64,000 nt of DNA from CAVQND01 sp964653485 (GCA_964653485.1 CAZZFF010000005.1:1-64000), one strand, 5' to 3'; counted from the first letter of the stretch, positions 34,175 through 43,076 are shown. Translations and numbers: made by a program. Notes: generated by a model not told the origin, from the letters alone.

Positions 34175-35248
34175 ATGAGAAAGGCCGTTCTCCTGGTAAA
34201 CCTGGGGTCGCCCGATGCGCCGTCCGTGCCGTCGGTGCGGCGGTATTTGAGGGAGTTCTTGATGGACGGCCGCGTGCTGGACGTGAACTGGGTGGCGCGC
34301 TTCTGCATCGTCCACCTCGCCATCCTGCCGTGGCGTCCGAAGCACTCTGCGGAGGCCTATCAAAAGGTCTGGACCGCCGCCGGTTCGCCCCTCGTCGCGA
34401 CCAGCCGGAACGTGCTGGCGGCGCTGCGGAAGCGAGTGAGCGTGCCCGTTGATCTGGCGATGCGCTACCAGCATCCTTCGATTTCCGAAGCGGTCGGCGC
34501 GTTGGTCCGGCAAGGCGTCGAGGAAGTGTTGCTCATCCCCCTTTTCCCGCACTACGCGATGTCGAGCTACGAAACCGCCGTCGAGCGCGTCAAGGAAGTC
34601 GCGGGCCGGCTGGCCCCGCAAATGAGACTGGAAGTCCAGCCGCCCTATTACGATCAGCCCGATTACATCGCCGCCCTGGCCGGAAGCGCGGCCGAGTATC
34701 TGAAGAAAGGGTTCGACCACTTGCTGTTCAGCTTTCACGGGCTGCCGGAGCGGCACCTCCGCAAGTCCGACCCGACGGGATGCCACTGCCTGGCGGTCGA
34801 GAATTGTTGCGAGAGGCCCAGCCCGGCCCATGCCACGTGTTACCGGGCGCAGTGCTTCAAGACCGTCGCCGCGTTTGTCGGCAAGGCCGCGGTGCCCGCC
34901 GGCAAATACTCCGCCGCCTTTCAGTCGCGCCTGGGCCGGGACCCGTGGCTGAGGCCCTACACCGATCACGTCCTGGCCGAAATGCCGGGACGCGGAATCA
35001 AACGGCTGGCCGTCATCTGCCCCGCCTTTGTCTCGGACTGCCTTGAAACGCTCGAGGAAATGGGCCTGCGCGGGCGCCAGACCTTCCTCGAAGCCGGCGG
35101 GGAGGAATTCACACTCATTCCCTGCCTGAACGAGCACCCGCTCTGGCTGGAGGCGCTCGAAGGGATGATCACGCGGTTTGCAAAACCGAAAAACGCGGCG
35201 GTCGGAACACACGGCGCAACAGGCCGTACCCCACCGGAAGCACGGTAA
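34175..35248 (+). CDS. hemH: Ferrochelatase with internal cysteine cluster
   Basis: This 357-residue protein has AVLLVNLGSPDAPSV at the start, the conserved catalytic His in LLFSFHGLPERH (H188) and C-terminal IKRLAVICPAFVSDCLETLEE. It inserts Fe2+ into protoporphyrin IX. After H188 there is an inserted cysteine-rich stretch with C203, C205, C211, C212, C222 and C227, suggesting an internal [2Fe-2S] cluster as in one known class of bacterial ferrochelatases. The last 18 residues are low-similarity and may derive from a neighbouring repeat. It is the last gene of the heme cluster. Confidence 0.94.
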   Translation: MRKAVLLVNLGSPDAPSVPSVRRYLREFLMDGRVLDVNWVARFCIVHLAILPWRPKHSAEAYQKVWTAAGSPLVATSRNVLAALRKRVSVPVDLAMRYQHPSISEAVGALVRQGVEEVLLIPLFPHYAMSSYETAVERVKEVAGRLAPQMRLEVQPPYYDQPDYIAALAGSAAEYLKKGFDHLLFSFHGLPERHLRKSDPTGCHCLAVENCCERPSPAHATCYRAQCFKTVAAFVGKAAVPAGKYSAAFQSRLGRDPWLRPYTDHVLAEMPGRGIKRLAVICPAFVSDCLETLEEMGLRGRQTFLEAGGEEFTLIPCLNEHPLWLEALEGMITRFAKPKNAAVGTHGATGRTPPEAR

Positions 35249-35872
35249 AACAAGGGGATTTCGATGGTCCAGCCCCGAAAAGATGCCCCTCGGGGAGGCG
35301 TCCGATAGGGGTGCAACAACGCGGTTTTGGCCCTTCCGGGGTGCAACAAAGGGATCCACATTTCCGCCCCTTGGGACCTGCCGGGCCGACGCTTTGCCGT
35401 GGCGGACTGGCGACGGTGTAGAAAACCGCTGCCAAGGGCGGGACACGGTCCCCGCCTGTTCCGATTGCGAGAGACGATACGGCGACATCACTATTGTAAT
35501 CCTTGAGTCAATTTCGCCTATTGGGTTTCCGGTGCGGCACCCCTTGCTATCGGCACGAGCGTTTAACCGCACCCTCGCAGCACACCCGACGCACGGGCTC
35601 AAAGAACCGACCGTTTTTCGACCGTTTTACGAGCATACGCTCAATGGGCAGGCAGGCGCCGCGGATGACGTCCTGGCTCAACTCAACGCGGGTTGATGGC
35701 ATTTCCCCCCTCTCCCCATCCGATGGGGAAAGGGAGGGAAATGTCGCGCACTGATCAAATAAGGGCGACCGCTGACGCTGGCCTGTCTGGGCGCATGCTC
35801 GCGCGCACAGCTACTTCTGTTCGCGCCGGGCGGGGAGATCGTCCCCACGGGGGGGATGGGAGCCGGAGCAGG
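35249..35872. other. Non-coding stretch between hemH and the beta-barrel protein gene
   Basis: No reading frame here looks like a gene. Two copies of GGGGTGCAACAA occur at about 35313 and 35339, the kind of short motif that repeats in Verrucomicrobiota intergenic DNA. The short hairpin CCCCTCTCCCC...GGGGAAAGGGAGGG lies near 35706-35740. The rest is featureless to me. Confidence 0.5.
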
Positions 35873-36454
35873 CTACCGATGATGGTGAGAAAGAGGCAGG
35901 GAGATCGTGCCCGCGAAAGGGATGGGAGCCGGAGCCGTTCCCGTGTCGAAATCGAACTGTCCGCCGGCGACGCCCGCTCCGGTCGCGCCCGCGAATCGCC
36001 CGGTTCCCCCCACAACCTTGAATGTCTCCACGTTGTCGTAGATGCCGGTCGTCGAGGTCGTCGAGGTCGGAACGAACGTTCCGGCAAACGTCAGCGAGAC
36101 AGAATCCCCGTTTTCCGTGTACCACGTGGTGTAGCCGGTATAGGTGAGGGTCGTCTCGTCCAGAATGAAGACGGCCGGTCCCTTCGCATTGCCCAGGGGC
36201 GTTGCCCGGATGATCACATCCACGTTGAACTGGATGTGGGTCGAGTCCAGCACCGCGGAGGAGACAACGGTCGGGTCAAACGTTCCTTTGAACGGCACCC
36301 GGTCACAAGCAGACACCGGCACGGCAAAGCAGGACAAGGAGATGAGCAGCAGCGGCAAGGCAGAAAAACTGAAACGGATAGGGAATTCCTTTCTCGACGC
36401 TCCGCGGTTCATCGATTGACTTTGAATTTGTTTGGGTTGTTGGATCGTTTTCAT
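35873..36454 (-). CDS. Secreted AOC/dirigent-like beta-barrel protein
   Basis: This protein of about 193 residues starts MKTIQQPKQI and has a signal peptide (FSFSALPLLLISLSCFAVPVSA). The mature part has DRVPFKGTFDPTVVSS, VSLTFAGTFVPTST, and the motif ETFKVVGGTGRFAGATGAGV followed by FAGTISLPL. The GGTGRFAGATG motif is typical of small bacterial proteins related to allene oxide cyclase and dirigent barrels, of unknown function. Transcription is away from the heme genes. Confidence 0.7.
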   Translation of the reverse strand: MKTIQQPKQIQSQSMNRGASRKEFPIRFSFSALPLLLISLSCFAVPVSACDRVPFKGTFDPTVVSSAVLDSTHIQFNVDVIIRATPLGNAKGPAVFILDETTLTYTGYTTWYTENGDSVSLTFAGTFVPTSTTSTTGIYDNVETFKVVGGTGRFAGATGAGVAGGQFDFDTGTAPAPIPFAGTISLPLSHHHR

Positions 36455-36570
36455 AATACTGCTTTTCCTTTCTTTTTCGGAAGCTGGGCCTCCGATGTTA
36501 TTGCTGTCAGTTTCTACTGGTTTCAACGTGAAATGGACATTTCCAGTTCACGCCTTCATTGCACCCGGTG

Positions 36571-37075
36571 CTACGGGGAATATGGTGAAAGGTTACAAAG
36601 AATTCCGAGGTTCCTGGCCTGGACGACGAGGAATTGGAAAAGCCAGTCGATGCGCTCGATCAGGATGGGGTGCAAGAGCGTATCGACGGCGTCAGTGAGC
36701 ATCTGGCCTTGGGATCTGATTTCGAGGGCCACGTGGCCGGGAGTATGACCTGGCGCCGGGACGGCGCGAATACCGGGAGCAACCTCTTCCTCGTCGCCCG
36801 CGAGGTCAAGTCGGCGCCGGATCGGGGGCAGCATGTCGGAAGCATATTGAAGCAGCAACTGCTTGAGGTGATCGCCGCAGTTCAAGCTGGAAAGATCGGG
36901 CTTGGAGGCCCAGAAGTCCCACTCGACCCTCGACATCACGTAGCGGCCATTAGGGAACGTAATCTTCCTTCTGGGCGTTCGCGAAGAATAGCCCGGCAGG
37001 GTAGGAGAACGTCCCGTCGCTTACCGCCAGGCAATCAAAGGCCCCGATCTTGAACCGGTGGGCCTGAGCTTTCAT
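36571..37075 (-). pseudogene. Metallo-beta-lactamase-fold hydrolase with internal deletion
   Basis: The start (MKAQAHRFKIGAFDCLAVSDG, ATG at 37075) and a later part in another frame (TFPNGRYVMSRVEWDFWAS..., then VPAPGHTPGHVALEI) are the N-terminus and the middle/C-terminus of one MBL-fold hydrolase. The junction near 36955 joins FFANAQKED directly to FPNGRYVMS. This removes the segment that would carry the metal-binding HxHxDH motif and shifts the frame. The far C-terminus is also disrupted (WLFQFLVVQARN). The gene cannot make an active enzyme. Its start overlaps the end of the kinase gene by 41 bases. Confidence 0.75.
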
Positions 37076-39635
37076 GGGTCCCTTTTGGCGCGGGCAGCAT
37101 GATCCGGCGGAGCATTTCCTGAAACTGAGCGTCAGAGCGAAAGGCGTCAAAGGCCGGATCCACGTTGAAGTAGGCCATCCTCACCGACCTTTCTTCGCAT
37201 GCGTTCCCAAGCCACACCAGCGTCTGATCGCGGTCGCCCAGGCCTGCCCAGATCCCCGCAATAGAATAAGCGGAGACGTACTTTTGCCGGCCGGTCTTTT
37301 CGAGTCCCTGGAGAAGCTGCCGGGCTTTGTCTGCCTTGCCCCAGAGCGCGTAGGTGCGAGCGAGTGCGGCCAGGATGAGCGGGTTTTCCGGCGCCACCTC
37401 CAGTCCGCGTTGAAAGTGGCCCAGGGCGTCCTCAAAGCGGCCAAGCTGTTCGCAGGCATACCCCAGCAACCACAAAGAAAGGTAATAACCAGGCTCGATC
37501 TCCAGGCCGTTCTGGAGCTTCTGGATCGCCTCTTCGTAGCGACGGGCACAAAAGGAGACGTAGGCATCTGCGAGGAAAAGGGCGGCTGATAGCGGGTCCA
37601 GTTCGAGGCCCTGACGGACTTCGTCGGCGGCCTTGTCGAATTCCCCCAAGCCGATAAGAAGCTCCCCATACACCTGGCGCGCTCGAGGGTAGTTTGGGTT
37701 GAGCGCGACGGCCCTTTGGACGGTCTTCAGGGCGGCTTGGTCGTCGCGTTCGTAGAGGAAGAGCACGACGGCAAGCGGGGTATGCGCTTCGGCAAGCTGG
37801 TCGTCGAGATCGATCGCTTTCATGGCCCAGGCCTTCCCCTTGGGAAAGGCCTCGACCGGGGGGACATATTCCCAACGTCCGAGCGGCATATAGGATTCGG
37901 CGAGCCCGGCATAAGCCAGCGCGTATGTGGGGTCCATTTCGATTGCCTGCCGGAAGAATTCAATTCCTTTCCAGAGGCTCGCCTCGGTGCGTTTGTTCCA
38001 CAAGAATCGGCCTTTGAGGTAGAGTTTGTAGGCCTCGTGGTTTGCGGTGGGGCGCTTGGCGAGCCGCTTCTCCTCGCGCCCCGTCAGCTTCACCCGGAGG
38101 TTTTCAGAGATCTCGCGGGCGATCTCCTCCTGCACCGTGAAAACCTCCTGAAAAGGCCGCTGGAACTGCTTTCCCCAGAGCCGCCACCCATTGGTGGTGT
38201 CCACCAGTTCCGCCCCAATGATCAAGCTGTCGCCTCGTTGCACGACTCTCCCGGTCAGTACGGCCCGGACGTTCAATTGCCGCCCGACCGCCTGCGGATC
38301 GGCCGCCCGCCCCTTGTAACGGAAGACCGTGCTGCGCGCCATCACGCGGACCTTGGGGAATTCCGAAACGCTCTGAATGATGCTCTCCGTGATTCCGTCA
38401 CTGAAGTAATCGGTGTCGGGGTCAGAGCCCGCGTTCTCGAACGGTAGCACCGCAAGCGAGTCCAAAGCCTCGCGTGGGGAGGGTGGGCGCGCGCCAGACC
38501 CGATGTCCGGTTTCGCGGCCATGTCGCTGCGGCCGACGTCTCGTTTAAGGCACTTCAGATCGGAAAGCAAAACTGACACGTTCTGGTAGCGCTCAGTGCG
38601 TTGCTTTTCGAGGGCTCTGGCGATGACGCGTTCCAGCTCCGCGGGAGCCAGGGGGTTCAACTGAGTCGGAGGGATGGGCGCGCGGTTGAGAAGGGCATCA
38701 AAGATGACGGCGAAAGTGGTTCCCCGGAAGGCTGGCTTGCCTGTGGCCATCTCATAGAGCACAGCGCCAAAACTGAACACGTCGGTGCGCGCGTCCGTTT
38801 CTTCGCCGCGTGCCTGTTCCGGAGACATGTACGCCACCGTCCCCATGACGACCCCGGCACTCGTCGCGTATTCTTGCCCGCTCGCCGCCAACGGATGGGT
38901 GGTCCCTGCTCCTTCCGCCACCTGTTGTAGCGGTGCGGATAGCTTCGCCAGACCAAAATCAAGAATCTTGGCTTGGCCGCGGTCGTTAACGAAGATATTC
39001 GCAGGCTTGATATCCCGGTGAATGACGCCCTTGGCGTGCGCGGCATCCAAGGCCTCGGCGATCTGGACCGCCAGCTCCAGTAGTTCGTCCATCGGGACCG
39101 GCCCTCCGGCGATGCGGCGCTTTAACGTCCGCCCTTCCAGGAACTCCATCACAATAAAGGGCTGCTCCTCGGACTGGCCGATGTCGTGAATCACGCAGAT
39201 GTTCGGGTGATTGAGGGCTGAGGCGGCATGGGCCTCCCGCCGAAATCGCTCTAAGGCCTCGGGGCTTTGGGCCAGTGCCTCGGGTAGGAACTTCAGGGCG
39301 ACAAAGCGCGGGAGTTTGGTGTCTTGGGCCTTATAGACCACCCCCATGCCCCCGCCGCCCAACATCTCGAGGATCCGGTAGTGAGAAATGGTCTTGCCCA
39401 GCATCGGCCGGATGGGCGAACCGCCGACGGGCTTTCCTGCTTCGATGGCGGAAAGGGTTGACGGGTCCGGGCCGCCGGGCCCATCAGCGGAGGCATCCGC
39501 CCCGGAACCCAGTCCGCCAAGCAGCATGCAGGTGGAGCAAAGCCCTTTCGGAGCGTAGGCGGTAAGCGACACGCCACAGCGCTCGCAACGTTCCGCCATC
39601 GGCAAGAAACCAGGCCCGGTGCTCATCGTTCCCAT
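37035..39635 (-). CDS. Ser/Thr protein kinase with TolB-like and TPR domains
   Basis: This 866-residue protein has an N-terminal zinc-ribbon-like Cys pair set (C17, C20, C33, C36). The Hanks-type kinase domain (about 85-350) has GGGGMGVVYKA, VALKFL, VIHRDIKPANIF and ILDFGLAKL. A FlgO/TolB-N-like domain follows (LAVLPFENAGSDPDTDYFSDGI...VRAVLTGRVVQRG, about 425-550). About seven tetratricopeptide repeats complete it (AYAGLAESYMPLG, FEDALGHFQRGLEVAPENP). No membrane helix is evident, so it is probably cytoplasmic. The sigma factor gene lies 72 bases upstream on the same strand, a pairing seen in Verrucomicrobiota, Planctomycetota and Acidobacteriota. Confidence 0.92.
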   Translation of the reverse strand: MGTMSTGPGFLPMAERCERCGVSLTAYAPKGLCSTCMLLGGLGSGADASADGPGGPDPSTLSAIEAGKPVGGSPIRPMLGKTISHYRILEMLGGGGMGVVYKAQDTKLPRFVALKFLPEALAQSPEALERFRREAHAASALNHPNICVIHDIGQSEEQPFIVMEFLEGRTLKRRIAGGPVPMDELLELAVQIAEALDAAHAKGVIHRDIKPANIFVNDRGQAKILDFGLAKLSAPLQQVAEGAGTTHPLAASGQEYATSAGVVMGTVAYMSPEQARGEETDARTDVFSFGAVLYEMATGKPAFRGTTFAVIFDALLNRAPIPPTQLNPLAPAELERVIARALEKQRTERYQNVSVLLSDLKCLKRDVGRSDMAAKPDIGSGARPPSPREALDSLAVLPFENAGSDPDTDYFSDGITESIIQSVSEFPKVRVMARSTVFRYKGRAADPQAVGRQLNVRAVLTGRVVQRGDSLIIGAELVDTTNGWRLWGKQFQRPFQEVFTVQEEIAREISENLRVKLTGREEKRLAKRPTANHEAYKLYLKGRFLWNKRTEASLWKGIEFFRQAIEMDPTYALAYAGLAESYMPLGRWEYVPPVEAFPKGKAWAMKAIDLDDQLAEAHTPLAVVLFLYERDDQAALKTVQRAVALNPNYPRARQVYGELLIGLGEFDKAADEVRQGLELDPLSAALFLADAYVSFCARRYEEAIQKLQNGLEIEPGYYLSLWLLGYACEQLGRFEDALGHFQRGLEVAPENPLILAALARTYALWGKADKARQLLQGLEKTGRQKYVSAYSIAGIWAGLGDRDQTLVWLGNACEERSVRMAYFNVDPAFDAFRSDAQFQEMLRRIMLPAPKGTHESSGPPVQDRGL

Positions 39636-39707
39636 ACCGTGCTTGAGGAAAAAGGCCTACAGGTTACGGACAAGGTTCAATGAGTTATCACTCCGGCCCA
39701 ACCCGGC

Positions 39708-40457
39708 TCAGCCGCTGATCACCGCGATCAGGTGCCGCAACTCGTCATCCACCTCTTCCGGCTGGGCCACTGTGTGAGCGACCTCCGCCCGCAGCAACTC
39801 CCGGTAACGTTGACGCAGTCGATGCACCGCGACTTTCAGCGCGCCTTCGGTCAGGCCCAACTCCCCCGCCACCCCGGCGTACGACGGCGAGCCTTTCTCA
39901 CCCCAGAGGAGAACCTTCAGCCGCTCGAACCGCTGCGCATGGCCGCTGGCCGTGAACTCCTCCTGCAACCGCTCCAGCACCTGTTCCAGCACTGTCACGG
40001 CCCACCGCTTCTCGAAGGCCTTCGCCGGCGTGGACTGGTCGGCAGGCTCAGCCAGAAAGCGGACCTCGGTCTCACGCTGGTCCCAGGAAATGACCGGTTG
40101 GCCCTCCCCACGTATGGCCGCGCGGCCTTTTTCCCAATCGTCGACCAGGAACCGCTTAAGCGCCGTGAGCAGGAAGGTGCGGAACCGGCCGCGAGCTGGG
40201 TCGGCGCGGCCCAAATACTCCTTGCGTAGTAGGCGGGCGAAAAACTCCTGGGTCAAATCCTGCGCCTCCTCCACGCCGCGGCCCTGCCGCCGCACATAGA
40301 CGTAAAGCGGATACCAGTAAGCGCGACACAATCGCTCGAGCGCGTCCGGGGCGTCGGGCAACAAGCCCCCGCCCGCGCTCAGCACGAGGCCCCACCGGGT
40401 CGTAGGAAAGCCGCCGCCGTGGCAGGGGGCCGTATCAGTCTCTTGTATGGAGGACAT
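39708..40457 (-). CDS. ECF-type RNA polymerase sigma factor
   Basis: This 249-residue protein starts with FPTTRWGLVLSAG, a sigma-2-like region (ALERLCRAYWYPLYVYVRRQG...EEAQDLTQEFFARLL) and a long linker. The sigma-4-like helix-turn-helix region is AGVAGELGLTEGALKVAVHRLRQRYRELLR. No anti-sigma gene is adjacent. The downstream Ser/Thr kinase may control it by phosphorylation, as known for some STPK-linked ECF factors. This is inferred from gene order. Confidence 0.88.
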   Translation of the reverse strand: MSSIQETDTAPCHGGGFPTTRWGLVLSAGGGLLPDAPDALERLCRAYWYPLYVYVRRQGRGVEEAQDLTQEFFARLLRKEYLGRADPARGRFRTFLLTALKRFLVDDWEKGRAAIRGEGQPVISWDQRETEVRFLAEPADQSTPAKAFEKRWAVTVLEQVLERLQEEFTASGHAQRFERLKVLLWGEKGSPSYAGVAGELGLTEGALKVAVHRLRQRYRELLRAEVAHTVAQPEEVDDELRHLIAVISG

Positions 40458-40875
40458 CAGGACTCCTGCAACCTACCCCTGGCGCACACGGTTGGCAAGG
40501 TGTTTCCACAGCGGCTGGAGCCCTGGCAGTGACCGCGTCCCTTTGGGCCGTGGCGGCAAGCGGAACGCAACGCCGCTTTCAGAGGCCTCTCAGAAGACCG
40601 ACAGGCTGCACGAGGGTGTGCCGGCGGCTGGGGAGAAGGCCCTGATCGAGCAGCGTTTCGGTGGCCTGGAGGCCAAGCCGCAGACCTCCATGCTGTAGGT
40701 GGAAGCCAAGGCGCGTCTGCCGGCTGCATCCAAGGTGTGAGGCCGGGCGGGCTTGCCTCACGCGCCACTGCGGCGCAAGCCGCACTGAGTGCCGACCAGC
40801 AAACCACTGGGTCTGCCCTTCGGACAGCCAAAAAACCGGATTGCCCTTTGCCGCCGCCTGCATCACAACTTTCGC
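40458..40875. other. Unassigned stretch before the comM fragment
   Basis: About 420 bases between the sigma factor start and the truncated comM. The frames here have no recognisable domains. It should contain the sigma factor promoter. The right part (about 40735-40870) looks like decayed coding DNA leading into the comM start. I see no repeat here. Confidence 0.4.
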
Positions 40876-41212
40876 ATGCTGGCCAAGGTCTGTTCGGCCG
40901 CCGTCAACGCCATTGAAGCGTATCCGGTCGAGGTCGAGGTGAACGCCGGGTATGGGGATACCATCATCGTAATCGTCGGCCTTCCGGACGCGGCGGTGAA
41001 GGAGCCACGGGAGCGGGTGATGACGGCGCTGATCAATTCCGGCTTCAATTTCACCTTCGGCCGCACCACCATCAACCTGGCGCCGGCCGACGTGAAGAAA
41101 GAGGGGCCGAGCTTCGACCTGCCGATCGCCACCGGCATGGCGGCGGCCAGCGAACAGCCTGAAACCGAGCAACTGGATGATTTCATGATCGTGGGCGAGC
41201 GGGCTCTGGAGG
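40876..41212 (+). pseudogene. Truncated ComM/YifB Mg-chelatase-like ATPase, copy 1
   Basis: The sequence begins MLAKVCSAAVNAIEAYPVEV and continues with NAGYGDTIIVIVGLPDAAVK, then TINLAPADVKKEGPSFDLPIA and FMIVGERAL. This is the N-terminal Lon-protease-like domain of ComM, a roughly 500-residue AAA+ helicase used in natural transformation. Similarity stops near 41212, just before the end of the convergent gene at 41241; the ATPase domain is absent. The frame runs on to 41304 as unrelated sequence. A second, diverged start of the same gene is at 43077. Confidence 0.85.
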
Positions 41213-41240
41213 ATCGCCGCCGCCGGCCAGAAATCATGCA

Positions 41241-41483
41241 TCAGCGGGTTCGCGACAGGCGGGCACGTTCCTCACGCTTCCGGGCTAGTTTGAACTCCTG
41301 GTAGGCCTCAGCGGTAACCTCGATAAAGGCGCGGGGCGAGAGGTCGTTTTTGCCTGCTTTGGTCAAGGCTGCCTGGATGAAGGCGTCGAGGCGAGCCCGG
41401 CATTCGGCCTTTTGGCCAGGCTCGCACGTTTCCAGGTCGTAGCGAGCCTGCAGGATCGCTTCCAGCTCAGGATTCCGGGCCAT
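41241..41483 (-). CDS. Hypothetical protein, second gene of an island cassette
   Basis: This 80-residue protein starting MARNPELEAILQARYDLETC is charged and probably helical (ECRARLDAFIQAALTK, AYQEFKLARKREERARLSR). No family is recognised. It overlaps the preceding gene by 17 bases, so the two are translated together. The pair sits between two comM fragments beside a REP transposase, suggesting a transferred cassette. A toxin-antitoxin role is conceivable but unsupported by motifs. Confidence 0.55.
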   Translation of the reverse strand: MARNPELEAILQARYDLETCEPGQKAECRARLDAFIQAALTKAGKNDLSPRAFIEVTAEAYQEFKLARKREERARLSRTR

Positions 41484-41886
41484 CGAAGATTTGCCTGAAG
41501 ATGGCTGCGCGGCGCTCTGGTCCAAGGCTGCCATGCCACTCGGCGTGAGTGTCATAGAGTTCCTCGATCGTTGCCTCGAGGTCCGAGAGCTTGATGCCGG
41601 TGGTATTGCGCGGGAGACCTCCGCTCCGGCGGACTTCGGTTACAAGTCGCTCGCCTTCCGCGATGAGCGCGGCCAGCCAAGTCTTATGGTAGCGCTTGTC
41701 CACCGGCGTTGGTTTGCGCTCGATCATGCGCTCCAACTCCGCCTGCCGGAAGAGGTCAATTGCCTTATACCAACTGACTATTTCCGGGAGGCGTCCGTAA
41801 CGCTTGGCCTGCAAATCACGCGCGTTCTGTTCCAGGACCAAGCCCACGGCTTGCCAACGGGGCGATTCCATCTCGGCCGCTATCAT
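41467..41886 (-). CDS. Hypothetical protein, first gene of an island cassette
   Basis: This 139-residue soluble protein starts MIAAEMESPRWQAVGLVLEQ. It has predicted helices throughout (KAIDLFRQAELERMIERKP, TGIKLSDLEATIEELYDTH) and a well-behaved, protein-like composition. No family is recognised and there is no signal peptide. The stop lies inside the next gene's start. It is oriented away from the transposase at 42046. Confidence 0.55.
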   Translation of the reverse strand: MIAAEMESPRWQAVGLVLEQNARDLQAKRYGRLPEIVSWYKAIDLFRQAELERMIERKPTPVDKRYHKTWLAALIAEGERLVTEVRRSGGLPRNTTGIKLSDLEATIEELYDTHAEWHGSLGPERRAAIFRQIFDGPES

Positions 41887-41973
41887 GCCCCAATCCTACG
41901 GTCTTGGCGCACACACGTCAAACGTCAAACAGCCAGGGGGCTTCACGTCCGCAACTGCCTGTCGAGAAGTCGA

Positions 41974-42006
41974 GAAGGGGTCGGTCCTAGAAGGGGTCGG
42001 TCCTTA
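41974..42006 (+). repeat. Tandem GAAGGGGTCGGTCCT motif before a REP transposase
   Basis: GAAGGGGTCGGTCCTA (41974-41989) is followed at once by GAAGGGGTCGGTCCTTA (41990-42006), 39 bases upstream of the transposase ATG. A third, similar copy is at 22059-22075. The position suggests an element end or a transposase recognition sequence. Confidence 0.6.
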
Positions 42007-42045
42007 GTATTGGCAACTTACTCCTCTTTTGGCAGTGTCCGCCCC

Positions 42046-43008
42046 ATGGCTAGAAAACTCCGCATTCAGTATGCCGGCGCTATTTACCATGTCATGAACC
42101 GAGGCGACCACGGGGAGGACATCTTTCGCGGTGACCCCGGCCGCGAGAGCTTTCTCGGGACCTTGGGCCAGGCGTGCGAGAAGACCGATTGGCAGATCCA
42201 TGCGTGGTGCCTGATGCGCAACCACTTCCACCTGGTGGTCGAAACGCCCAAGCCGAACCTGGTGGCGGGTATGAAGTGGTTTCTGGGCACCTACACCGGG
42301 AGGTTCAACCGTCGGCATCACCTCTTTGGCCACCTTTTCAGCGGGCGCTACAAAGCCCTGTTGGTGGAGGGCAGTGGGAACGGCTATCTCAAGACGGTCT
42401 GCGACTACGTCCACCTGAACCCGGTTCGCGCCCGCCTGTTGCCGCCGGAGGAGGGGCTCACGACTTATCGCTGGAGCAGTTATCCCGAGTACCTGCGAGG
42501 GCCCTCGGCGAGGCGCCCGTGGCTGCGCGTGGACCGCTTGTTGGGCGAGCACGGGATCCAGAAGGATAGCCCTGCGGGCCGCGCCGAGTTCGAGAAAAGG
42601 ATGGAGGCGCGACGGTTGGCCGAGGCGGGCAAAGACCCCGCGCTGGAGTTGGCGGGCTGGTGCGTTGGCAGCGAAACCTTCCGGCAGGAATTGCTGGAGC
42701 AAGTGGGGCGGCGCGCCGGACCGGAGCACGACGGGCCGGAACTCCGGGAGTCCGCCGAGCAGAAGGCCAACCGCATCATCGCCGAGGATCTCAAGAGCCT
42801 GGGCTGGGAGGATGCCGGCCTGGCAGAGCGGCCCAAGGGCGACCCCGGGAAGGTCAGAATTGCAGCGCGGCTGCGCCGGGATACCACGATGACGTTAGCC
42901 TGGATCGCGGCGCGGCTGTGCATGGGAACCAAGACCCACCTTGTACACCTGCTTTATTGGCATGGCCGCGGCGGCAAGGCAGCGTCTAGCCGCAAAGTTT
43001 CGGCGTAA
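42046..43008 (+). CDS. REP-associated tyrosine transposase (Y1_Tnp/RAYT)
   Basis: This 320-residue protein starts MARKLRIQYAGAIYHVMNRG. It has the Y1 transposase core: WCLMRNHFHLVVETPKPNLV with the HUH motif (HFH) and YVHLNPVRARLL with the region of the catalytic Tyr, then TYRWSSYPEYLRG. A longer C-terminal part ends in a helix-turn-helix-like segment (TTMTLAWIAARLCMGT). RAYTs are IS200-like enzymes that mobilise REP palindromes rather than flanking insertion sequences. It lies between two comM fragments, and a remnant of a related gene is at 52244-52321. Confidence 0.92.
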   Translation: MARKLRIQYAGAIYHVMNRGDHGEDIFRGDPGRESFLGTLGQACEKTDWQIHAWCLMRNHFHLVVETPKPNLVAGMKWFLGTYTGRFNRRHHLFGHLFSGRYKALLVEGSGNGYLKTVCDYVHLNPVRARLLPPEEGLTTYRWSSYPEYLRGPSARRPWLRVDRLLGEHGIQKDSPAGRAEFEKRMEARRLAEAGKDPALELAGWCVGSETFRQELLEQVGRRAGPEHDGPELRESAEQKANRIIAEDLKSLGWEDAGLAERPKGDPGKVRIAARLRRDTTMTLAWIAARLCMGTKTHLVHLLYWHGRGGKAASSRKVSA

Positions 43009-43076
43009 TAGCCGCGAATCTATCGGTGGACAATTCTCGATTGCACTAAGGCCCCATCTCGGTCATAACTTCCTCC

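Noticed and set aside
35693..36748. Long plus-strand frame across the secreted barrel gene
   Set aside because: Opposite a protein with a clear signal peptide and a GGTGRFAGATG motif. The plus frame has low-complexity Arg-rich sequence.
40447..40698. 83-codon frame before the comM fragment
   Set aside because: It starts within the sigma factor gene and has no recognisable motif or convincing start.
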